Origin: Terrimesophilobacter mesophilus
GTDB taxonomy: Bacteria; Actinomycetota; Actinomycetes; Actinomycetales; Microbacteriaceae
DNA: 64,000 nt
NCBI RefSeq assembly: GCF_014200375.1
Contig: NZ_JACHBP010000001.1
Location: forward strand, 1,178,001 to 1,242,000
Direction of reading: 5' to 3'
Both the position numbers and the translations under genes were made by a program. Numbering within the stretch: the stretch's first letter is position 1; every line of letters starts with the position of its first letter. The notes under the pieces are model-generated. The model made no database searches. It was not told the origin of the DNA and saw only the letters and a program-made list of their open reading frames with translations. This document shows positions 1 through 8,714 of this stretch, piece by piece.

Positions 1-356
1 AGCGTCAGCAGACGGTCGAGGAACTCCCATGCACGGTCGCCACGAAGGGTGACGTGGGCGCCGATCGGCTGACCCTCGCGCAGCTTGAACTGCGCGATCG
101 ACTTGCGAGCGGCCGTGACCTGGGGCTTCTGGCCGGTGATGGCAGCGAGGTCCTTGACGGCGCCGTCGATGATCTTTCCATCGCGGGCGGCCTCCCCGAC
201 CCCGGTGTTGACCACGATCTTCACGAGCCCGGGCACCTGGTGCACGTTCGTGAAGCCGAAGTCCTTCTTCAGCTGGGCCGAGATCTCGGCCTGGTACTTC
301 TGCTTGAGGCGCGGCTGCACCTTGACAGCCGGCGCGGCAGTAGTCGTGTCAGTCAT
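1..356 (-). CDS. rplE: 50S ribosomal protein L5, N-terminal part (cut by window edge)
   Basis: This binds 5S rRNA in the central protuberance of the large ribosomal subunit. About 118 N-terminal residues are visible, including the L5-typical stretches [18 protein letters not shown] and [11 protein letters not shown]; the rest (about 70 residues) lies beyond base 1. The ATG at 356-354 shares one base with the rplX stop (TAATG), so translation is coupled. It is the distal visible gene of the S10-spc operon. Identity is clear from the motifs and from the L14-L24-L5 order. Confidence 0.95.
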   Translation of the reverse strand, partial: MTDTTTAAPAVKVQPRLKQKYQAEISAQLKKDFGFTNVHQVPGLVKIVVNTGVGEAARDGKIIDGAVKDLAAITGQKPQVTAARKSIAQFKLREGQPIGAHVTLRGDRAWEFLDRLLT

Positions 357-706
357 TACAGGTCCTCACCTGAGCTCTTCGAAATGCGCACGCGCACGGT
401 CTTGCCCTCGGCGTTCTTCTCGACGCGGTAGCCGACTCGCGTCGGCTTCTTCGTCTTCGGGTCGACAAGGGCGACGTTGGAAATGTGGATGGGGGACTCG
501 AACGTCTCGAGACCGCCGGTCTTCGTGCCGCGCTGGGTCTGGCCGACGCGGGTGTGCTTCGTGACGAAGTTGATGCCCTCGACGATCACACGGTTCCTCT
601 CGACGAGGACCTCCTTGACGCGGCCCTGCTTGCCACGGTCGCCACCACGGGCCTGGCTCGGCCCGCTGATGACCTGCACGAGGTCGCCCTTCTTGATCTT
701 CGCCAT
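356..706 (-). CDS. rplX: 50S ribosomal protein L24
   Basis: L24 is an assembly-initiator protein of the 50S subunit that binds domain I of 23S rRNA. The 116-residue product begins [15 protein letters not shown] and carries a KOW motif at about residues 6-33, followed by the conserved [14 protein letters not shown] block. Length is slightly above the usual 103-110 because of a charged C-terminal tail. It lies 2 bases after rplN and overlaps rplE by one base, as expected in the spc part of the operon. Confidence 0.97.
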   Translation of the reverse strand: MAKIKKGDLVQVISGPSQARGGDRGKQGRVKEVLVERNRVIVEGINFVTKHTRVGQTQRGTKTGGLETFESPIHISNVALVDPKTKKPTRVGYRVEKNAEGKTVRVRISKSSGEDL

Positions 707-708
707 GA

Positions 709-1077
709 CTAAATGACCTCCGGTGCCAGCGAGATGATCTTCATGAACTTCTTGTCGCGAAGTTCACGACCGACCGGCCCGAAGATGCGGGTGCCACGAG
801 GGTCACCATCCGCCTTCAACAGCACTGCGGCATTCTCATCGAACTTGATGTAGGAGCCGTCCGGGCGACGGGTCTCCTTCTTGGTGCGGACGATGACGGC
901 CTTGACGACCTCGCCCTTCTTCACGTTTCCGCCCGGGATCGCGTCCTTGACGGTCGCCACGATCACATCGCCGAGGCCGGCGTAGCGCCGCCCCGAGCCG
1001 CCGAGAACGCGAATCGTGAGCAACTCCTTGGCGCCGGTGTTATCGGCGACCTTTACTCTGGATTCCTGCTGAAGCAT
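709..1077 (-). CDS. rplN: 50S ribosomal protein L14
   Basis: L14 forms an intersubunit bridge with 16S rRNA. The 122 residues are the exact canonical length. The sequence runs from [18 protein letters not shown] through [14 protein letters not shown] to a C-terminal [12 protein letters not shown], all diagnostic of the family. It follows rpsQ after 33 bases with no sign of a terminator, so the S10 and spc groups look like one transcription unit here. Confidence 0.98.
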   Translation of the reverse strand: MLQQESRVKVADNTGAKELLTIRVLGGSGRRYAGLGDVIVATVKDAIPGGNVKKGEVVKAVIVRTKKETRRPDGSYIKFDENAAVLLKADGDPRGTRIFGPVGRELRDKKFMKIISLAPEVI

Positions 1078-1110
1078 TGTCTGTTCCTCTTCACGAGCAA
1101 GCCCGGGGGC

Positions 1111-1404
1111 TTACTTGGCCTTCTCGACGATCTCGACCAGTCGCCAGCGCTTGGTGGCGCTCAGCGGACGGGTCTCACTGATCACGACGAGGTCGCCGAT
1201 ACCGGCGGAGTTGGTCTCGTCGTGGACCTTCACCTTGGACGTACGGCGGATGACCTTGCCGTACAGCGGGTGCTTCACGCGGTCCTCGACCTCGACGACG
1301 ATGGTCTTGTCCATCTTGTCGCTCGAGACGTACCCACGCCTGGTCTTGCGGTAGCCGCGCTCGAGGGTTGCCTCAGCGTCGACCTTCTCTGTGGTCTTGG
1401 CCAT
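1111..1404 (-). CDS. rpsQ: 30S ribosomal protein S17
   Basis: S17 is a primary 16S rRNA binding protein with an OB fold. The 97-residue product has a short N-terminal extension (about 15 residues, common in actinobacteria) before the conserved [18 protein letters not shown] core and the [13 protein letters not shown] block. Its ATG at 1404-1402 shares a base with the rpmC stop (TGATG), which implies coupled translation. Confidence 0.97.
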   Translation of the reverse strand: MAKTTEKVDAEATLERGYRKTRRGYVSSDKMDKTIVVEVEDRVKHPLYGKVIRRTSKVKVHDETNSAGIGDLVVISETRPLSATKRWRLVEIVEKAK

Positions 1405-1757
1405 CAGCTGTCCTCCCCTGTCGTCTGTGCATCTGCCGACTCTGCGGTCTCGGATGTCGCGGGTGCGTCATCCTTCTTCGTCGCCTTCTTCTTCGGCTTC
1501 GGCTCGCCCTTCGCCGGCAGCTCGACCCCGACGGGGGTCGCGCGGATGCCGAGCTCGCGCTCACGAATCACCGTGTAGATGCGCGCGATGTCGCGCTTCA
1601 CCGCACGGAGACGGCCGTGGCTCTCGAGCTGGCCGGTCGCCGACTGGAATCGCAGGTTGAACAGCTCTTCCTTGGCCTTCTTGAGTTCGTCGACGAGCTT
1701 CTCGTCTTCGAAGGTGTCGAGCTCGTCTGGGCGAAGCTCTTTGGATCCGATCGCCAT
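1404..1757 (-). CDS. rpmC: 50S ribosomal protein L29 with long charged C-terminal tail
   Basis: L29 sits at the polypeptide exit tunnel near L23. The canonical two-helix hairpin occupies about residues 1-75 ([21 protein letters not shown], then [17 protein letters not shown]). After it comes a tail of about 40 residues rich in Lys, Ala, Glu and Asp that most L29 proteins (60-80 residues) lack; the whole is 117 residues. The gene overlaps its neighbours rplP and rpsQ by one base each, so the tail is in frame and not an annotation artefact. Confidence 0.95.
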   Translation of the reverse strand: MAIGSKELRPDELDTFEDEKLVDELKKAKEELFNLRFQSATGQLESHGRLRAVKRDIARIYTVIRERELGIRATPVGVELPAKGEPKPKKKATKKDDAPATSETAESADAQTTGEDS

Positions 1758-2176
1758 TATGCGTCGCCCTCCTCGCGCTTGATGATGCGTGCCTTGAGCG
1801 GCAGCTTGTGGATGGCACGCGTGAGTGCTTCGCGCGCGATGGTCTCATTGACACCGCTCAGCTCGAACAGCACGCGACCCGGCTTGATGTTCGCGACCCA
1901 CCACTCGGGGGAACCCTTACCGGAACCCATGCGGGTCTCGGCGGGCTTCTTCGTGATCGGGCGGTCGGGGAAGACGTTGATCCAGACCTTGCCGCCACGC
2001 TTGATGTGACGGGTCATCGCGATACGGGCGGCCTCGATCTGGCGGTTCGTGACGTACGCAGGCGTGATGGCCTGGATGCCGAATTCGCCGAACGACACCT
2101 TCGTGCCACCGGTCGCCTGGCCGCTTCGGCCGGGGTGGTGCTGCTTGCGGTGCTTGACCTTACGGGGAATCAACAT
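1757..2176 (-). CDS. rplP: 50S ribosomal protein L16
   Basis: L16 helps shape the A-site tRNA elbow binding region of the large subunit. The 139 residues start [19 protein letters not shown] and contain the conserved [20 protein letters not shown] segment. Length is canonical. The gene lies one base after rpsC and overlaps the rpmC start, keeping the standard S3-L16-L29-S17 order. Confidence 0.98.
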   Translation of the reverse strand: MLIPRKVKHRKQHHPGRSGQATGGTKVSFGEFGIQAITPAYVTNRQIEAARIAMTRHIKRGGKVWINVFPDRPITKKPAETRMGSGKGSPEWWVANIKPGRVLFELSGVNETIAREALTRAIHKLPLKARIIKREEGDA

Positions 2177-2177
2177 G

Positions 2178-2942
2178 TCAGGCCTCTGCTCCTACGGCCG
2201 CCGGGGCGGCATCCGTGCGAGCGCCACGGCGGGGACGGTCTGCGCCGTCGCGACGCTCAGGGCGCTGGGACTTCTGGGTGGCCTGCTCGCGGGCGAGCTC
2301 ACGGTTCGTGATGTCGCCCTTGTAGATCCAGACCTTCACTCCGATGCGGCCGAACGTCGTCCGGGCCTCGTAGAAGCCGTAGTCGATGTTGGCACGGAGC
2401 GTGTGCAGCGGCACACGGCCCTCGCGGTAGAACTCGGAGCGGCTCATTTCAGCGCCGCCGAGTCGACCGGAGACCTGGATGCGAACACCCTTCGCTCCCG
2501 CGCGCTGGGCGCCCTGCAGCCCCTTGCGCATCGCGCGGCGGAACGCGACACGCGCGCTCAGCTGCTCCGCGATGCCCTGGGCGACGAGCTGTGCCTCCGC
2601 CTCGGGGTTCTTGACCTCGAGGATGTTCAGCTGGATCTGCTTGGCCGTGAGCTTCTCGAGGTCGGCGCGGATGCGCTCTGCCTCTGCTCCACGACGTCCG
2701 ATCACGATGCCGGGGCGCGCCGTGTGGATGTCCACGCGGACACGGTCACGGGTGCGCTCGATCTCGATACGGGCGACGCCGGCGCGGTCGAGGCTCGTCT
2801 TGAGCAGGTTGCGGATCTTCACGTCCTCTGCGACGAAGTCGCTGTAACGCTGCCCGGCCTTCGTCGAGTCGGAGAACCAACGCGACACGTGATCGGTCGT
2901 GATCCCGAGACGGAATCCGTACGGATTGACTTTCTGTCCCAT
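2178..2942 (-). CDS. rpsC: 30S ribosomal protein S3
   Basis: S3 lies at the mRNA entry channel of the small subunit. The 254-residue protein starts [14 protein letters not shown], has the KH type 2 RNA-binding domain at about residues 38-110 ([20 protein letters not shown]) and the C-terminal S3 domain ending in [12 protein letters not shown] tail of about 40 residues rich in Arg, Gln and Ala follows, which is usual in actinobacteria. The start overlaps the rplV stop by one base. Confidence 0.98.
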   Translation of the reverse strand: MGQKVNPYGFRLGITTDHVSRWFSDSTKAGQRYSDFVAEDVKIRNLLKTSLDRAGVARIEIERTRDRVRVDIHTARPGIVIGRRGAEAERIRADLEKLTAKQIQLNILEVKNPEAEAQLVAQGIAEQLSARVAFRRAMRKGLQGAQRAGAKGVRIQVSGRLGGAEMSRSEFYREGRVPLHTLRANIDYGFYEARTTFGRIGVKVWIYKGDITNRELAREQATQKSQRPERRDGADRPRRGARTDAAPAAVGAEA

Positions 2943-3337
2943 TACTTCTTCCCTGCCTTCTTCGAGGCCTGCTCGACGTGGGCATCGGTTGGTGTCGACA
3001 GCACGATGGTGATGTGGCTCGTGCGCTTCAGGATCTGGAATGCCCGGCCCTGCGCGCGCGGCTGGAAACGCTTGAGCGTCGCACCGTCGTCGACGAACGC
3101 CTGCGCGACGAACAGGTCCTGCTCGTCGAGGTAGCTGTTCTCGTTGTCGGCCTTGACCCTCGCGTTCGCCATGGCGGATGCCACGAGCTTGTACACCGGC
3201 TCGCTCGCACCCTGTGGGGCGAACTTCAGGATGGCCAGGGCCTCTGCAGCCTGCTTGCCGCGAATCATGTTGACGACACGACGAGCCTTCTGAGGGGTAA
3301 CGCGGATGTGTCGCACGCGTGCGATCGACTCCACCAT
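2942..3337 (-). CDS. rplV: 50S ribosomal protein L22
   Basis: L22 lines the polypeptide exit tunnel with its extended beta-hairpin. The 131 residues contain the conserved [17 protein letters not shown] start and the hairpin region [17 protein letters not shown]. The hairpin shows no insertion or deletion of the kind linked to macrolide resistance. The gene is placed between rpsS and rpsC as usual. Confidence 0.97.
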   Translation of the reverse strand: MVESIARVRHIRVTPQKARRVVNMIRGKQAAEALAILKFAPQGASEPVYKLVASAMANARVKADNENSYLDEQDLFVAQAFVDDGATLKRFQPRAQGRAFQILKRTSHITIVLSTPTDAHVEQASKKAGKK

Positions 3338-3363
3338 TTCTCTTCCTCCTTCACGCCCCCGCG

Positions 3364-3645
3364 TCAGCGGCGGCGGCCCTTCTTGTCGTCCTTCTCGTGG
3401 CCGCGGAAGGTGCGGGTCGGGGCGAATTCCCCAAGTTTGTGGCCGACCATCGTCTCGGTGACGAACACCGGGATGTGCTTGCGCCCGTCGTGGACGGCGA
3501 TCGTGTGGCCGAGCATCGCCGGAACGATCATCGAGCGGCGTGACCAGGTCTTGATCACGTTCTTGCTCTTGGCCGTATTCTGCGTGATCACCTTGCGAAG
3601 CAGGTGATCGTCGACGAAGGGGCCCTTCTTAAGACTGCGTGGCAT
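3364..3645 (-). CDS. rpsS: 30S ribosomal protein S19
   Basis: S19 forms a complex with S13 in the head of the small subunit. The 93 residues are the canonical length, beginning [16 protein letters not shown] and holding the [13 protein letters not shown] and [15 protein letters not shown] blocks. It follows rplB after 11 bases. A run rich in Lys and Arg closes the protein. Confidence 0.98.
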   Translation of the reverse strand: MPRSLKKGPFVDDHLLRKVITQNTAKSKNVIKTWSRRSMIVPAMLGHTIAVHDGRKHIPVFVTETMVGHKLGEFAPTRTFRGHEKDDKKGRRR

Positions 3646-3656
3646 CTTCCTGTCTC

Positions 3657-4496
<840 letters not shown>

Positions 4497-4515
4497 GGGT
4501 TCTTTCCTCCGCGCC

Positions 4516-4815
4516 CTAGCCGACAGCCGTGAAGATATCGATGGAGCCGGACTTGAGCGTGACGATGGCGCGCTTGGTGTCTTTGCGCTTGCCGGTGCCG
4601 AAGCGCGTACGGCGCGTCTTGCCCTTCTTGTTCAGCGTGTTGATCGAGGCGACCTTCACGTTGAAGATCTTCTCGACCGCGAGCTTGATCTCGGTCTTGT
4701 TCGAACGAGGGTCGACCTCGAACGTGTACTTGCCCTGGTCGATGAGGCCGTAGCTCTTCTCGGAGACGACCGGCGACAGGATCACGTCGCGCGGGTCCTT
4801 GTATGTGGAGCTCAT
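4516..4815 (-). CDS. rplW: 50S ribosomal protein L23
   Basis: L23 lies at the tunnel exit and is the docking site for trigger factor and SRP. The 99 residues include the conserved [17 protein letters not shown] and [20 protein letters not shown] segments. The start ATG overlaps the rplD stop by four bases (ATGA), indicating coupled translation. Confidence 0.97.
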   Translation of the reverse strand: MSSTYKDPRDVILSPVVSEKSYGLIDQGKYTFEVDPRSNKTEIKLAVEKIFNVKVASINTLNKKGKTRRTRFGTGKRKDTKRAIVTLKSGSIDIFTAVG

Positions 4816-5519
4816 GCGCTGGCCTCCTCGGTGTTCTTGCTGTTGACGGTCGCACTCGCCTTCTCGGTCTCGGTCCTGCCAGTCTCTTTCTTGGCAGAGA
4901 CGAAGGAGTCGAACGCGCCCTTCGTGAAGATGATGTCGTCGCTCACGAGAACGTCATAGGCGTTCAGCTGGTCGACTGGCAGCACGTGGACGGTCGGGAT
5001 GTTGCGCACGCTCTTGTAGCTCAGCTCGTCGCTGCGCTCCAGGACGATGAGCACGTTCTTGCTCGAGGCGATATCCGAGAGGAGCGACACGACGGCCTTC
5101 GTCGAAGGGGCGTCTCCCACCGACAGCGAGTCGATGACGTGGATTCTGCCCCCGCGAGCGCGATCGGACAGTGCTCCGAGCAGTGCAGCGGCGATCATCT
5201 TCTTCGGGGTGCGCTGCGAGTAGTCGCGCGGGTGCGGCCCGTGGACGATGCCACCGCCGGTCATCTGGGGTGCGCGGATCGAGCCCTGGCGGGCGCGACC
5301 GGTCCCCTTCTGCTTGAACGGCTTGCGACCAGCACCGGAGACCTCGCCACGACGCAACGTGTTGTGCGTGCCCTGGCGAGCCGCCGCGCGCTGGGCGACG
5401 ACGACCTGGTGGATGAGCGGGATGTTGGTCTGGACGTCGAACACGTCGGACGGGAGCTCGACCGAGCTCACCTTCTTGCCCTTCGTGTCGATCACGTCGA
5501 GTGTCATAGCGTCGGCCAT
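4812..5519 (-). CDS. rplD: 50S ribosomal protein L4
   Basis: L4 binds 23S rRNA domain I and extends a loop into the exit tunnel. The 235-residue product has the tunnel loop region [22 protein letters not shown] at about residues 60-82 and the globular segment [20 protein letters not shown]. The C-terminal tail of about 20 residues (Glu, Thr, Ala-rich) is slightly longer than in enteric L4. Whether L4 represses this operon as in E. coli cannot be judged from the sequence. Confidence 0.97.
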   Translation of the reverse strand: MADAMTLDVIDTKGKKVSSVELPSDVFDVQTNIPLIHQVVVAQRAAARQGTHNTLRRGEVSGAGRKPFKQKGTGRARQGSIRAPQMTGGGIVHGPHPRDYSQRTPKKMIAAALLGALSDRARGGRIHVIDSLSVGDAPSTKAVVSLLSDIASSKNVLIVLERSDELSYKSVRNIPTVHVLPVDQLNAYDVLVSDDIIFTKGAFDSFVSAKKETGRTETEKASATVNSKNTEEASA

Positions 5520-5523
5520 GGTC

Positions 5524-6180
5524 CTACGCCTCCTTCACTGAAGTGCGGACGAAGACGATGCGGCCACGGGCTCCCGGGACGGCGCCCTTGACGAGCAGCA
5601 GGTTCTTCTCCAGGTCCACGGCGTGAACCGTGAGGCCGAGCACGGAGACGCGGTCCCCGCCCATCCGGCCGGCCATCCGCATGCCCTTGAACACGCGGCT
5701 CGGGGTCGAGGATGCGCCGATCGAGCCGGGCTTGCGGTGGTTGCGGTGCGAACCGTGACTCGAGCTGACGCCCTGGAAGTTGTGGCGCTTCATGACGCCG
5801 GCGAAGCCCTTGCCCTTGCTCGTGCCGACGACATCAACGCGCTTGCCGGCCTCGAAGGTGTCGACGCCGAGCTCCTGGCCGAGCGAGTAGTCAGCGGCAT
5901 CCGCCGTGCGCACCTCGGTGAGGTGGCGGCGCGGCGTGACGCCGGCCTTGGCGAAGTGTCCGGTCGCCGGCTTGTTCGCCTTGCGCGGGTCGATCTGGCC
6001 GTAGGCGATCTGCACGGCGCTGTAGCCGTCGATCTCCGGCGTGCGCAGTTGCGTCACGACGTTCGGCGAGATCTCGATCACCGTGACCGGGATGAGCTTG
6101 TTATTGGCGTCCCACACCTGGGTCATGCCGAGCTTCGTGCCCAGCAGTCCCTTCGTGGTTCGCGTTGTCTCTGTTGCCAT
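5524..6180 (-). CDS. rplC: 50S ribosomal protein L3
   Basis: L3 nucleates 50S assembly and reaches close to the peptidyl transferase centre. The chosen ATG at 6180 gives 218 residues starting [23 protein letters not shown]; an in-frame codon three residues upstream (6189) is less likely because family members begin near this point. The hallmark GMTQVWD and the extended arm [24 protein letters not shown] are present. It follows rpsJ after 42 bases. Confidence 0.97.
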   Translation of the reverse strand: MATETTRTTKGLLGTKLGMTQVWDANNKLIPVTVIEISPNVVTQLRTPEIDGYSAVQIAYGQIDPRKANKPATGHFAKAGVTPRRHLTEVRTADAADYSLGQELGVDTFEAGKRVDVVGTSKGKGFAGVMKRHNFQGVSSSHGSHRNHRKPGSIGASSTPSRVFKGMRMAGRMGGDRVSVLGLTVHAVDLEKNLLLVKGAVPGARGRIVFVRTSVKEA

Positions 6181-6222
6181 GATGTCCAATAGTCCTTATT
6201 CGCAGCTCGGTGTCGTCACAAC

Positions 6223-6531
6223 TCAGAGTTTGATCTCGATGTTGACGTCGGCGGGCAGGTCGAGTCGCATGAGCGAGTCAACGGCCTTCGGAGTCGGGTC
6301 GATGATGTCGATCAGTCGTTTGTGGGTGCGCTTTTCGAAGTGCTCGCGGCTGTCCTTGTACTTGTGCGGGGAACGGATCACGGCGATCACGTTCTTCTCC
6401 GTCGGGAGCGGCACGGGGCCGACCACTGTCGCACCAGCGCGAGTGACCGTATCCACGATCTTGCGTGCCGAGCTGTCGATGACCTCGTGGTCATACGACT
6501 TAAGTCGGATGCGGATCTTCTGTCCCGCCAT
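6223..6531 (-). CDS. rpsJ: 30S ribosomal protein S10
   Basis: S10 is a head protein of the small subunit and also the antitermination factor NusE. The ATG at 6531 gives the canonical 102 residues ([19 protein letters not shown] to [12 protein letters not shown]); upstream in-frame codons would add 26 residues not found in the family. It is the first gene of the S10-spc operon. The segment [16 protein letters not shown] is the typical rRNA-binding loop. Confidence 0.98.
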   Translation of the reverse strand: MAGQKIRIRLKSYDHEVIDSSARKIVDTVTRAGATVVGPVPLPTEKNVIAVIRSPHKYKDSREHFEKRTHKRLIDIIDPTPKAVDSLMRLDLPADVNIEIKL

Positions 6532-6935
6532 AGCCTGACTCTCTCTCTGTAGTACATGGTGGAACCTGGCGGCCCCACACTCTGCGATGAACACTGCTCG
6601 TGAAAGCACTGTCGCTTTCGCACCACTGTTGTTGTTTCACGTGTCAGCAGGTCTCCCTGCCGGCACTACGTTTTTGTACCGTGCCTCACCGGTCTCCGCG
6701 CGAGGGCATGCAGCCCGCCCGAGACACACGTGTCGCCACGGTCATCTCAGTGTCGGTTTTCAGTGTGCGCCCCGGCAATGGGCTTTCGCCCGGATGGCGC
6801 GTGTTCTGCTACCCGCGGCCTAGGTGCGAACCCGGAGATTCAGCCCTATGCACTGCCTGGAAGTGATCCGCCCGCTGGCACAGCGGCGAAGTATTGAACT
6901 AGAAGAGTCTGCCACACCCGGGCATTTGCTGCAAC
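6532..6935 (-). promoter_or_regulatory. S10 operon leader and probable promoter region
   Basis: About 400 bases upstream of rpsJ contain no convincing gene. Read on the minus strand, a candidate promoter has TTGCAG at 6934-6929 and, 17 bases on, CAGACT at 6911-6906. A second possibility is a TACTTC-like -10 at 6893-6888. Either would leave an untranslated leader of roughly 350 bases before the rpsJ ATG, long enough for leader control. A small GGGC-TTTC-GCCC hairpin occurs near 6779-6791. Exact promoter placement is weakly supported. Confidence 0.4.
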
Positions 6936-6990
6936 CCGGGCGTGTCGCTGGGAGCGGCGGCTCTTTCGGGCCGCCGCGCGACACGCCCGG
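6936..6990. terminator. Strong nested hairpin upstream of the S10 promoter region
   Basis: A 13-bp perfect inverted repeat (6936-6948 with 6978-6990, core GGGCGTGTCGC) encloses a 7-bp inner stem (6954-6960 GCGGCGG with 6971-6977). No T-run follows on either strand. It lies downstream of the minus-strand gene at 7112-8056 and before the S10 promoter region, so it may insulate the S10 operon from read-through. Confidence 0.5.
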
Positions 6991-7029
6991 AGCCCGTCCC
7001 GGGCGAGGATGTCGCCCCGCCGGTCCCTG

Positions 7030-7093
7030 ATTGCGCCCGCACGCCACTTTTGCTCCTTGACGCGCGGGGGCAAAAGTGTCGTGCGGGCGCAAT
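7030..7093. repeat. 24-bp arm palindrome after the AbiEi/DUF559-like gene
   Basis: The arms 7030-7053 and 7070-7093 are reverse complements over 24 bases with one mismatch, separated by a 16-base loop. The outer part of the arm reads CGTGCGGGCGCAAT. The same core GCGGGCGCAA recurs in the palindrome at 8198-8246 on the other side of the gene. No T-run is present, so it resembles a repeated palindromic unit more than a plain terminator. Confidence 0.7.
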
Positions 7094-7111
7094 CGCATCC
7101 GTGCGTGTTCA

Positions 7112-8056
7112 CTATCGGATCGGAAGCCCCGCGTCCCGCAGGTGTGCCCGGAGTGCTGCCGGCCGGATGGCGGTGCTCCAGTTCCACCGTGAAACCTCCA
7201 GTTTCAGAGCGCGAAGCCGATTTTCACGAACTCGCTCGTCGCGCATGACCTGCTCGGCGCTGCGCCCGCCGCGGTAGAGCTCATCCAGGTACTTGATGTC
7301 GCCATCCGCTTCACCAATCAGGTTGAACGAGGGCCAGTCGAAATCGGTCTCGCCAATGAATCCGCGGTAGTCCGAAAACGGGAACTGCAGTCGTGGGAGT
7401 GGACATCCGATCACGCGCATATTCACGCGACTCACCGATTCCAGCGGAGAGTCGGCGAGTTCCGTTGAAAACTCGATGACCTCCTTCGTGCGAGCGTGGG
7501 CACGGGCCGGCAGCGAACGCTCCCAGACGTCGAAGAGTGCGGCCTTCGTCGTCATGGGCGGGATTCGCCCGCGGCGGTCTACGTGCACGGCGCGATCTGC
7601 CATCGTCACGGCGACCAGAGGAGATGCCAGGGTCGCGACATCCAGAACGGTGCGGGCCACTGACGTGACAAACAGTCCACCGATCTCCACGACGTCAGAA
7701 TCGTCGAGCCGAAGCGAGTGTTTCACGACCGAGTTGCGCGACCGGCCACCCGTCGTCGGCCCGACGATCGTGTGCACAGTGGATGGCCATGCTCCGACCA
7801 TGGGAAGTCCGTGGATGGCAGCGGCAGAGAAGTGGGAGAGCACCGGTCGAAATTGCCGCGTCGTGGCCACAGCACGGATGAGAGTCAAATACTTCTTTCG
7901 ATCGTCCAACTCGGTCCAGACATCCGCCGGGAGGTACGCACCCCTGGCGACGCGGTGCAGGCGGCCGGATGTCGCAGACCGTGCGAGATCCTCTCGCCGT
8001 CGAAAGGAATCACCAAGGTCACGCGCGTAACGAAGTCGGGTGTCGATGTCTGGCAT
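7112..8056 (-). CDS. AbiEi-like antitoxin-domain / DUF559-like endonuclease-fold protein
   Basis: This 314-residue cytosolic protein has two recognisable halves. Residues about 10-60 look like the winged-helix AbiEi antitoxin-type domain (FRRREDLARSATSGRLHRVARGAYLP). The C-terminal 100 residues have the Vsr/DUF559 restriction-fold pattern, with acidic residues in ETDFDWP and GEADGDIKY and a following Lys. The ATG at 8056 was chosen; upstream codons would run through repeat DNA. No AbiEii toxin partner is nearby, so it is an orphan, as is common for this family in actinobacteria. A role in defence or toxin-antitoxin function is family inference only. It is bracketed by related palindromes. Confidence 0.75.
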   Translation of the reverse strand: MPDIDTRLRYARDLGDSFRRREDLARSATSGRLHRVARGAYLPADVWTELDDRKKYLTLIRAVATTRQFRPVLSHFSAAAIHGLPMVGAWPSTVHTIVGPTTGGRSRNSVVKHSLRLDDSDVVEIGGLFVTSVARTVLDVATLASPLVAVTMADRAVHVDRRGRIPPMTTKAALFDVWERSLPARAHARTKEVIEFSTELADSPLESVSRVNMRVIGCPLPRLQFPFSDYRGFIGETDFDWPSFNLIGEADGDIKYLDELYRGGRSAEQVMRDERVRENRLRALKLEVSRWNWSTAIRPAALRAHLRDAGLPIR

Positions 8057-8197
8057 CCCCAGAGACTGCTCTCGCGACAGCACTTGGCCCGTGCAACGCT
8101 GATGTTCTGTGAGTCTCGGCTCGCTGACATCACTGTGGAGGCGAGGAGTGTGCCAGGCACGGCGGATGCGGCCCGCGGTGTCTGCGCCGGCGCGACG

Positions 8198-8246
8198 CGT
8201 TTGCGCCTGCACGCACGGGCGCAACCGCGTCACGCGGGCGCAAACG
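8198..8246. repeat. Palindrome on the upstream side of the AbiEi/DUF559-like gene
   Basis: Arms CGTTTGCGCCTGC (8198-8210) and GCGGGCGCAAACG (8234-8246) pair with one mismatch. A third GGGCGCAA copy sits inside at 8217-8224. The core matches the palindrome at 7030-7093 beyond the 3' end of the gene, so the gene lies between two related elements. Confidence 0.65.
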
Positions 8247-8324
8247 ACGGGATCGGGGTGGGGGCGACGGGAGCGGGGTGGGGGCGACGGGAGCGGGGAG
8301 GGGGCGACGGGAGCGGGGAGGGGG
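8245..8324. repeat. G-rich 20-bp tandem repeat, four copies
   Basis: Four consecutive 20-base units of the type CGACGGGAGCGGGGTGGGGG occupy 8245-8264, 8265-8284, 8285-8304 and 8305-8324, differing at one or two positions (A/T, T/A). Each unit has several runs of three or more G on the plus strand, so the array could form G-quadruplexes. No reading frame of note covers it. It joins directly onto the palindrome at 8198-8246. Confidence 0.85.
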
Positions 8325-8342
8325 CGCGGCGGGCCGCAACGA

Positions 8343-8374
8343 TGAAGGGCCGGGGCGTGCGCCCCGGCCCTTCA
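8343..8374 (-). terminator. Terminator-like hairpin after the MT0933-like gene
   Basis: A perfect 14-bp stem (TGAAGGGCCGGGGC at 8343-8356 with its complement at 8361-8374) closes a 4-base loop, 15 bases after the stop of the minus-strand gene at 8390. The stem is very GC-rich; the downstream T-run is missing, as is usual in high-GC actinobacteria. Confidence 0.75.
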
Positions 8375-8389
8375 CCACCACGCAAGCGA

Positions 8390-8575
8390 CTACTCGTTGC
8401 CGATGTGCTTGTCGGCCTCGTCGCGAAAGCCGTCGACCTGGTCGGCGAACTTTCCGCCTGTGACCTTGTTCGCGAGGTCCTCAGCGCCGTCCAGCACCTT
8501 GTCACTGATGTCCTCGGCCTGCTCGCTCTTCAGCGCATCCTTGGCGCTGTCCGCGAAATCACCCAATCCAGCCAT
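8390..8575 (-). CDS. Antitoxin-like small protein (Rv0909/MT0933 family), orphan
   Basis: The 61-residue, acidic, helix-rich protein (MAGLGDFADSAKDALKS, then GKFADQVDGFRDEADK) matches the pattern of the MT0933-type antitoxin family known from Mycobacterium. A good Shine-Dalgarno AAGGAG precedes the ATG at 8575. No toxin gene adjoins it: the neighbours are tuf and the AbiEi/DUF559-like gene. It could also be read as a general stress CsbD-like protein, but the GKFADQVD-type repeat region favours the antitoxin family. It has its own hairpin terminator. Confidence 0.7.
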   Translation of the reverse strand: MAGLGDFADSAKDALKSEQAEDISDKVLDGAEDLANKVTGGKFADQVDGFRDEADKHIGNE

Positions 8576-8639
8576 GAGACTCTCCTTCGTTCGTTGAGGC
8601 AGTCATCCTAGCCACCGGAACTGAATGATCGACGACACG

Positions 8640-8673
8640 ACGAAGGGCCGCATCCGAAGATACGGCCCTTCGT
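8640..8673 (-). terminator. tuf terminator
   Basis: An 11-bp perfect stem ACGAAGGGCCG (8640-8650) with CGGCCCTTCGT (8663-8673) around a 12-base loop lies 41 bases past the tuf stop. It probably ends the rpsL-rpsG-fusA-tuf transcript. Confidence 0.75.
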
Positions 8674-8714
8674 GCAGACTCGACCCCCTCGTGAACCTCG
8701 GGGAGCGAGTGGTG

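Noticed and set aside
8057-8233. N-terminal extension of the AbiEi/DUF559-like gene to 8233.
   Set aside because: The added 59 residues would be read through repeat DNA and have no domain character; the ATG at 8056 begins directly before the winged-helix-like region.
7030-8324. Insertion sequence around the AbiEi/DUF559-like gene.
   Set aside because: No transposase and no target-site duplication is visible; only related palindromes flank the gene.
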